Assembly: GCA_031257955.1 (NCBI GenBank)
Contig: JAIRNQ010000069.1
Span: 1-16,879, forward strand
Source: Deltaproteobacteria bacterium
Lineage (GTDB): Bacteria; Desulfobacterota; Desulfarculia; Adiutricales; Adiutricaceae
DNA: 16,879 bases
Reading direction: 5' to 3'
Shown here piece after piece: positions 14,010 through 16,879 of this stretch. The position numbers and the translations under genes are program-made. The notes beneath the pieces were generated by a model. It was not told the origin of the DNA. It searched no databases and saw only the letters and a list, made by a program, of their open reading frames with translations. Every line of letters begins with the position of its first letter. Position 1 is the first letter of the stretch.

Positions 14010-14037
14010 ATTATAACATACTGGTATAATTTGTCAA
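14010..14037 (-). promoter_or_regulatory. Consensus promoter of the tRNA-Arg gene
   Basis: On the - strand, TTGACA (14037-14032) and TATAAT (14015-14010) match both hexamers perfectly with a 16-base spacer. Transcription would start near 14003, about 80 bases before the tRNA. A TATAAT also occurs on the + strand at 14025-14030 and could serve the alkyltransferase gene, though no good partner -35 is seen. Confidence 0.8.
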
Positions 14038-14094
14038 GACCTATTTTTGGGTTTTTTTGTGCCAGTGCCAAATCGCTATGGGGGTAAGATTACT

Positions 14095-14649
14095 ATGGAA
14101 TATAAGGAAATAAAGTATGCGATGTCTAAAAGTCTGTCGATTATGACCCCTTTTGGGCCTTTAGAAGCCACTATCATGCTTGGGAGTTTGATATCTTTGA
14201 ACTTCACGGATTATATTTTGGGTGACCATGTAGACGTTTCCCCAGACGACAGGGAGGAAGAGACCGAGCGTCGGAAAAGCTTCCTGGAACCAGAGTTTGA
14301 AGGCGTGGTCCGCTGGTTGGATATTTATTTTGGTGGGGAAATACCAGACTTTGAGCCTATAATCAAGCTCATGGGAACGCCGTTCCAGAATGAAGTGTGG
14401 GGGCTGTTGCGATCGATCCCTTACGGTAAGGTCACAACTTACGGTGAGATAAGCAAGATGGTCTCCAAGGACAATAGCACTAGGTTGTCCATGGCGGTCG
14501 GGCGGGCAGTCGCGAGAAACGAAATCGCCCTTATCGTCCCTTGCCATAGGGTCCTGGGCGCCGGAGGTAGATTGGGGGGCTACCCCTATGGACCCGATAT
14601 GAAAGCCAAACTTTTGTGCCTGGAAGCGACGTGGAAACCCTCGACGTAG
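14095..14649 (+). CDS. ogt: Methylated-DNA--protein-cysteine methyltransferase
   Basis: A 184-residue suicide DNA-repair protein that moves an alkyl group from O6-alkylguanine to its own cysteine. The core is typical: GTPFQNEVWGLLRSIPYGKVTTYGEIS, then AVGRAVARNEIALIVPCHRVLG with acceptor Cys in PCHRV, and GGRLGGYPYG followed by K..LL.LE. The N-terminal part (residues 1-90) is shorter and less conserved, as usual. ATG 14095 is chosen, with GGGGGT at 14080-14085; the frame is open to a TTG at 14047. It is the first gene on the far side of the tRNA and has no visible link to the phage operon, so it is assigned to the host. Confidence 0.9.
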   Translation: MEYKEIKYAMSKSLSIMTPFGPLEATIMLGSLISLNFTDYILGDHVDVSPDDREEETERRKSFLEPEFEGVVRWLDIYFGGEIPDFEPIIKLMGTPFQNEVWGLLRSIPYGKVTTYGEISKMVSKDNSTRLSMAVGRAVARNEIALIVPCHRVLGAGGRLGGYPYGPDMKAKLLCLEATWKPST

Positions 14650-14740
14650 TAAGACCGGCGGGAAGCCCGAATTCGGGCCGCTCGGGCCTGGGATCGAGGG
14701 GAATGGTGCCGGGTCTGGGCTTGGCCAGAGGCGGATGGGC

Positions 14741-16138
14741 CTAAAAGGGAAAGTCGTCGGTTAGGGTCAAGTCTTCGGTGATTACCACCTTGGGGACCTT
14801 GGCCGTCTGTTGGATTGTCAGGCCGGTAACGACGATGGCGGCGATTGGCCGAACCGGGCAAGCTTTCTGGCAAGCCCCACAGCCGACGCAGTAGTCCTGG
14901 TCCATGGTCGGTTCGTCGCGGCCGGAGGGCCCTGGGGCCATGCGGACGGCGCCGGTGGGGCAGAGTTCGGCGCAGGCCCCGCAACTGGTTCCGTTTTTTA
15001 CCACCACGCACTCGGGACGATCGAGGGCGGCCAGGCCCAGACGGGTAACGTGTTTGGAGTCCAGGCTGAGGGGAAGCAGGGCCCCGGAGGGGCAGACTTG
15101 GCCGCAGACTAGGCAATCGTATTGGCAGAAGCCATCGTAGGGCGAGAGAAGCGGCTTGGCGGTCAGGACCGGGGTGGTGGAGTGGCTCGGTTGGAGGGCC
15201 CGGTTGGGGCAGGCGCTTACGCAGGTGTGACAAAGGGTACAGTGGGCGTTGAAGTGGGCCAGGGAAAGGGCCCCGGGCGGCAGGATGGGATTTTTTTCGG
15301 GCTGGCCGAAGGTCTTGGCCCTTAGCCCTTCGCCGGTAAAGTGGGCGCCGGCGGCCAAGGCGGCGGCGCCGGCAAGCTTTATAAAGCCCCGGCGCCCAGG
15401 CCTTGGTTTTTCGCCCTTGGCCAGGCCATACTTGAGGGAGCCGTTGGGGCAGACGGAGGCGCATTCCAGGCAGAGCAGGCAGCGGCCGCGGTCAACGGAT
15501 TTGTTGGGGGCGTCAAGGCAAGAGGCCGGGCAGGCTTTTTGGCAGGCCCCACAGTTAAGGCAGCTGGCTTGGTCCAGTCGGAAAGCCAAAAGGCTTTGGT
15601 TGGAAAAGAGCCGCAGGACCAGCCCGGTGGGGCAAAGGAGCTCGCAGTAGGCCCGGCCCTTAAAGACGGCCAGAAGGATCACCAGAAGCAAAAGCTCGTG
15701 CCCGGAAACGAAGAGACTATAAGGCTCAAGTTGGCTATAGGGGTAGGGAAAGCCAATCCAAAAGGCGATAAGGAGTAGGGCCGGAAGGAAAATTCGGTAA
15801 AGGCGGCTCGGGACGTAGGTAAAGGGGCGTCTTTTGACTTTGGAACGGACGAAGACGGTCAGATCCATGAGGGCGCCCAAGGGGCAGAGGAAGCCGCAAA
15901 AAAAGCGCCCAAAAATAAGCGTCAATGCGGCCAAGGTTAAAAAAATCACGACCGATGTCAGAGCGCCGTGGGAAAAAAACCCGGCCATGCTTTGTCCAAA
16001 CTGGATTTTGGGGAGGATCCCAAGGAGCCGGTGGAAGGCGTCGGCTTGGTGGAGGGCCACGATTAGAAGGATCATCAGCCCCCAGGCCACGAAGCGTCTG
16101 ATTAGTTTAAGTTTGGCTATTTTGGTATTTTTCTTCAT
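14741..16138 (-). CDS. NapH/NapG-like membrane polyferredoxin with internal Tat segment
   Basis: A 465-residue iron-sulfur electron carrier. Residues of about 15-175 are membrane-spanning with two CxxxCP motifs (CGFLCP 81-86, CELLCP 165-170), as in the NapH/NosR/RdxA group. Two 4Fe-4S motifs follow (CLNCGACQKACP, CLLCLECASVCP). At 249 there is RRGFIKLAGAAALAAG, a twin-arginine motif plus hydrophobic stretch, as at the start of NapG-type proteins. After it come four more cysteine groups (from C300, C338, C377 and C417), so about six clusters in total. The layout looks like a NapH-like membrane protein joined to a Tat-exported NapG-like one. It probably passes quinol electrons to a periplasmic partner, which is not identified. 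It lies downstream of a DUF362 gene on the same strand. Confidence 0.85.
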   Translation of the reverse strand: MKKNTKIAKLKLIRRFVAWGLMILLIVALHQADAFHRLLGILPKIQFGQSMAGFFSHGALTSVVIFLTLAALTLIFGRFFCGFLCPLGALMDLTVFVRSKVKRRPFTYVPSRLYRIFLPALLLIAFWIGFPYPYSQLEPYSLFVSGHELLLLVILLAVFKGRAYCELLCPTGLVLRLFSNQSLLAFRLDQASCLNCGACQKACPASCLDAPNKSVDRGRCLLCLECASVCPNGSLKYGLAKGEKPRPGRRGFIKLAGAAALAAGAHFTGEGLRAKTFGQPEKNPILPPGALSLAHFNAHCTLCHTCVSACPNRALQPSHSTTPVLTAKPLLSPYDGFCQYDCLVCGQVCPSGALLPLSLDSKHVTRLGLAALDRPECVVVKNGTSCGACAELCPTGAVRMAPGPSGRDEPTMDQDYCVGCGACQKACPVRPIAAIVVTGLTIQQTAKVPKVVITEDLTLTDDFPF

Positions 16139-16446
16139 TAATGTATCCGATTAAATTCTGGACGAGGCCCAAGGGCATGGCGGGCCGCCTTGCCGTCGGG
16201 TGCCATGGTGGGGCTGTCCATATTGGTCGGGGCAAAAAATTGTCTTTTGGGTTAAGGGTAAAAATGGCCGGGCAGGCCGGTAAGGCGAGCCCAATGGGCG
16301 CTCCGCTGGGCGGATTTTTGGCGCGACCGTGGCCTGGGCTTCGGGGTTGGGTCACCCGGGGCCCGGTGGGTAGTGGTTTGAGGGATGGCACGGGCGGTCT
16401 GAAAAGCCGGAGGGGGTACCAGCCGTTTAGATCGCCAGGCCCGGTT
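16139..16446. other. 308-base intergenic region between DUF362 and polyferredoxin genes
   Basis: No convincing gene is found here. Short frames on both strands lack recognisable sequence and one runs into the polyferredoxin start. The stretch is G+C-rich, with runs such as ACCCGGGGCCCGGTGGGT (about 16353-16370) that could form a hairpin, but no T-run follows, so it is not called a terminator. Confidence 0.5.
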
Positions 16447-16879
16447 TCAAACGGTTAAGCGCTGCACGCTAATTAGGCTGAGATCCTTCTGCCCCAAGCC
16501 GATTGAGGCGGCCTGGGCGATGTAGCCGGGCTCCTTGATGCCCGATTCGGCCAGAATCCTATAGGAAGCCGCGTCGATGGCCACCGGATCGATTGAGGCC
16601 AAAAGCATATTGGCGGCCAAGTACTTGGAATCGCCGTGTCCCCTGGGCCCATTGGTGAGCATGACCCTTTGGGCCTCGACTATGTTTAGGGTGGGTTTTT
16701 TATAGAGCATGAGTTCGGGGATGCACTTGTCGAGTCCGCCCCAGTGGAGATCCGAGCGATCCCATATGGCGCCCATCATGTTTTTTAGGGCCGCGGTCAT
16801 CTTGGCGCCGCCGTGGTGCTTTAGGACTGGCACGTTTATGACCACGTCCGCTTCCAGGTAAAGCTCGTGGTAGGAGGTC
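16447..16879 (-). CDS. DUF362-family protein (5' end outside window)
   Basis: The last 144 residues of a DUF362 protein; its start lies beyond the right edge. The visible part has EADVVINVPVLKHHGGAKMT, ALKNMMGAIWDRSDLHWGGLD, then ANMLLASIDPVAIDAASYRIL and GLGQKDLSLISV near the end, all typical of the family's C-terminal half. Members often carry or accompany 4Fe-4S domains; the reaction is not settled in general. Its position upstream of the polyferredoxin on the same strand, although 308 bases apart, suggests a shared redox role. Confidence 0.85.
   Translation of the reverse strand, partial: TSYHELYLEADVVINVPVLKHHGGAKMTAALKNMMGAIWDRSDLHWGGLDKCIPELMLYKKPTLNIVEAQRVMLTNGPRGHGDSKYLAANMLLASIDPVAIDAASYRILAESGIKEPGYIAQAASIGLGQKDLSLISVQRLTV

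Noticed and set aside
14586..15464. A 292-residue frame on the - strand
   Set aside because: It overlaps the polyferredoxin in another frame and shows low-complexity Arg/Pro-rich sequence typical of a GC-rich shadow frame.
16107..16458. Short frames on both strands between the polyferredoxin and DUF362 genes
   Set aside because: They overlap flanking genes, contradict each other and show no recognisable sequence or ribosome-binding site.

Overview
The window looks like the right-hand end of an integrated tailed phage (prophage), followed by host chromosome. The host is probably an anaerobic bacterium, perhaps a Desulfobacterota-like (deltaproteobacterial) lineage. The clues are a phage-borne class III (oxygen-sensitive) ribonucleotide reductase, a membrane protein with six predicted 4Fe-4S clusters, and a DUF362 protein beside it. 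The lineage is an inference from gene content only.

Layout, left to right, phage genes all on the + strand. (1) 2-4313, tail tip: a repeat-built tail fibre open at the left edge, a tail-fibre-assembly-like protein, and three paralogous collar-type proteins in tandem. All three collar genes carry the same GGGGGTG ribosome-binding leader. Collar genes 1 and 2 are each followed by an ATGA-overlapping mini-ORF that runs through a simple-sequence repeat, G10 in one case and (GA)18.5 in the other. (2) 4325-6034, lysis: a truncated GH108 duplicate, two small membrane proteins (XhlA-like and holin-like), a GH108 endolysin, and a conserved small phage protein. (3) 6031-6153: a near-consensus promoter carrying two inverted 16-base operator-like sites and two upstream direct repeats. 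(4) 6179-13622: a tightly packed operon with a proline-rich membrane protein, a cytosine-C5 methyltransferase, several tiny AT-rich membrane proteins, a dATP/dGTP diphosphohydrolase domain apparently fused to a membrane domain, a D12-class adenine methyltransferase with DPTY in place of DPPY, two paralogous small membrane proteins, an overlapping Rz/Rz1 spanin pair, and nrdD. It ends at a strong hairpin terminator.

(5) 13846-13922: a tRNA-Arg(ACG) on the - strand whose 3' end faces the phage genes. This is the usual geometry of an integration site, so the phage/host junction is placed here. Its consensus promoter lies at 14010-14037. (6) 14095-16879, host genes: an O6-alkylguanine-DNA alkyltransferase (+), then on the - strand a NapH/NapG-like polyferredoxin with an internal twin-arginine segment, and a DUF362 protein cut by the window edge.

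The phage genes fit together as a late region (tail tip, then lysis) followed by a separately promoted unit that modifies DNA, supplies dNTPs anaerobically and completes lysis of the outer membrane. The most unusual signal is the tail-tip array. In both spacers, one of the three repeat phases would let ribosomes from the preceding gene run right up to or over the start of the next collar gene. That would make a slipped-strand switch for receptor-binding proteins. This is a hypothesis read from the sequence.
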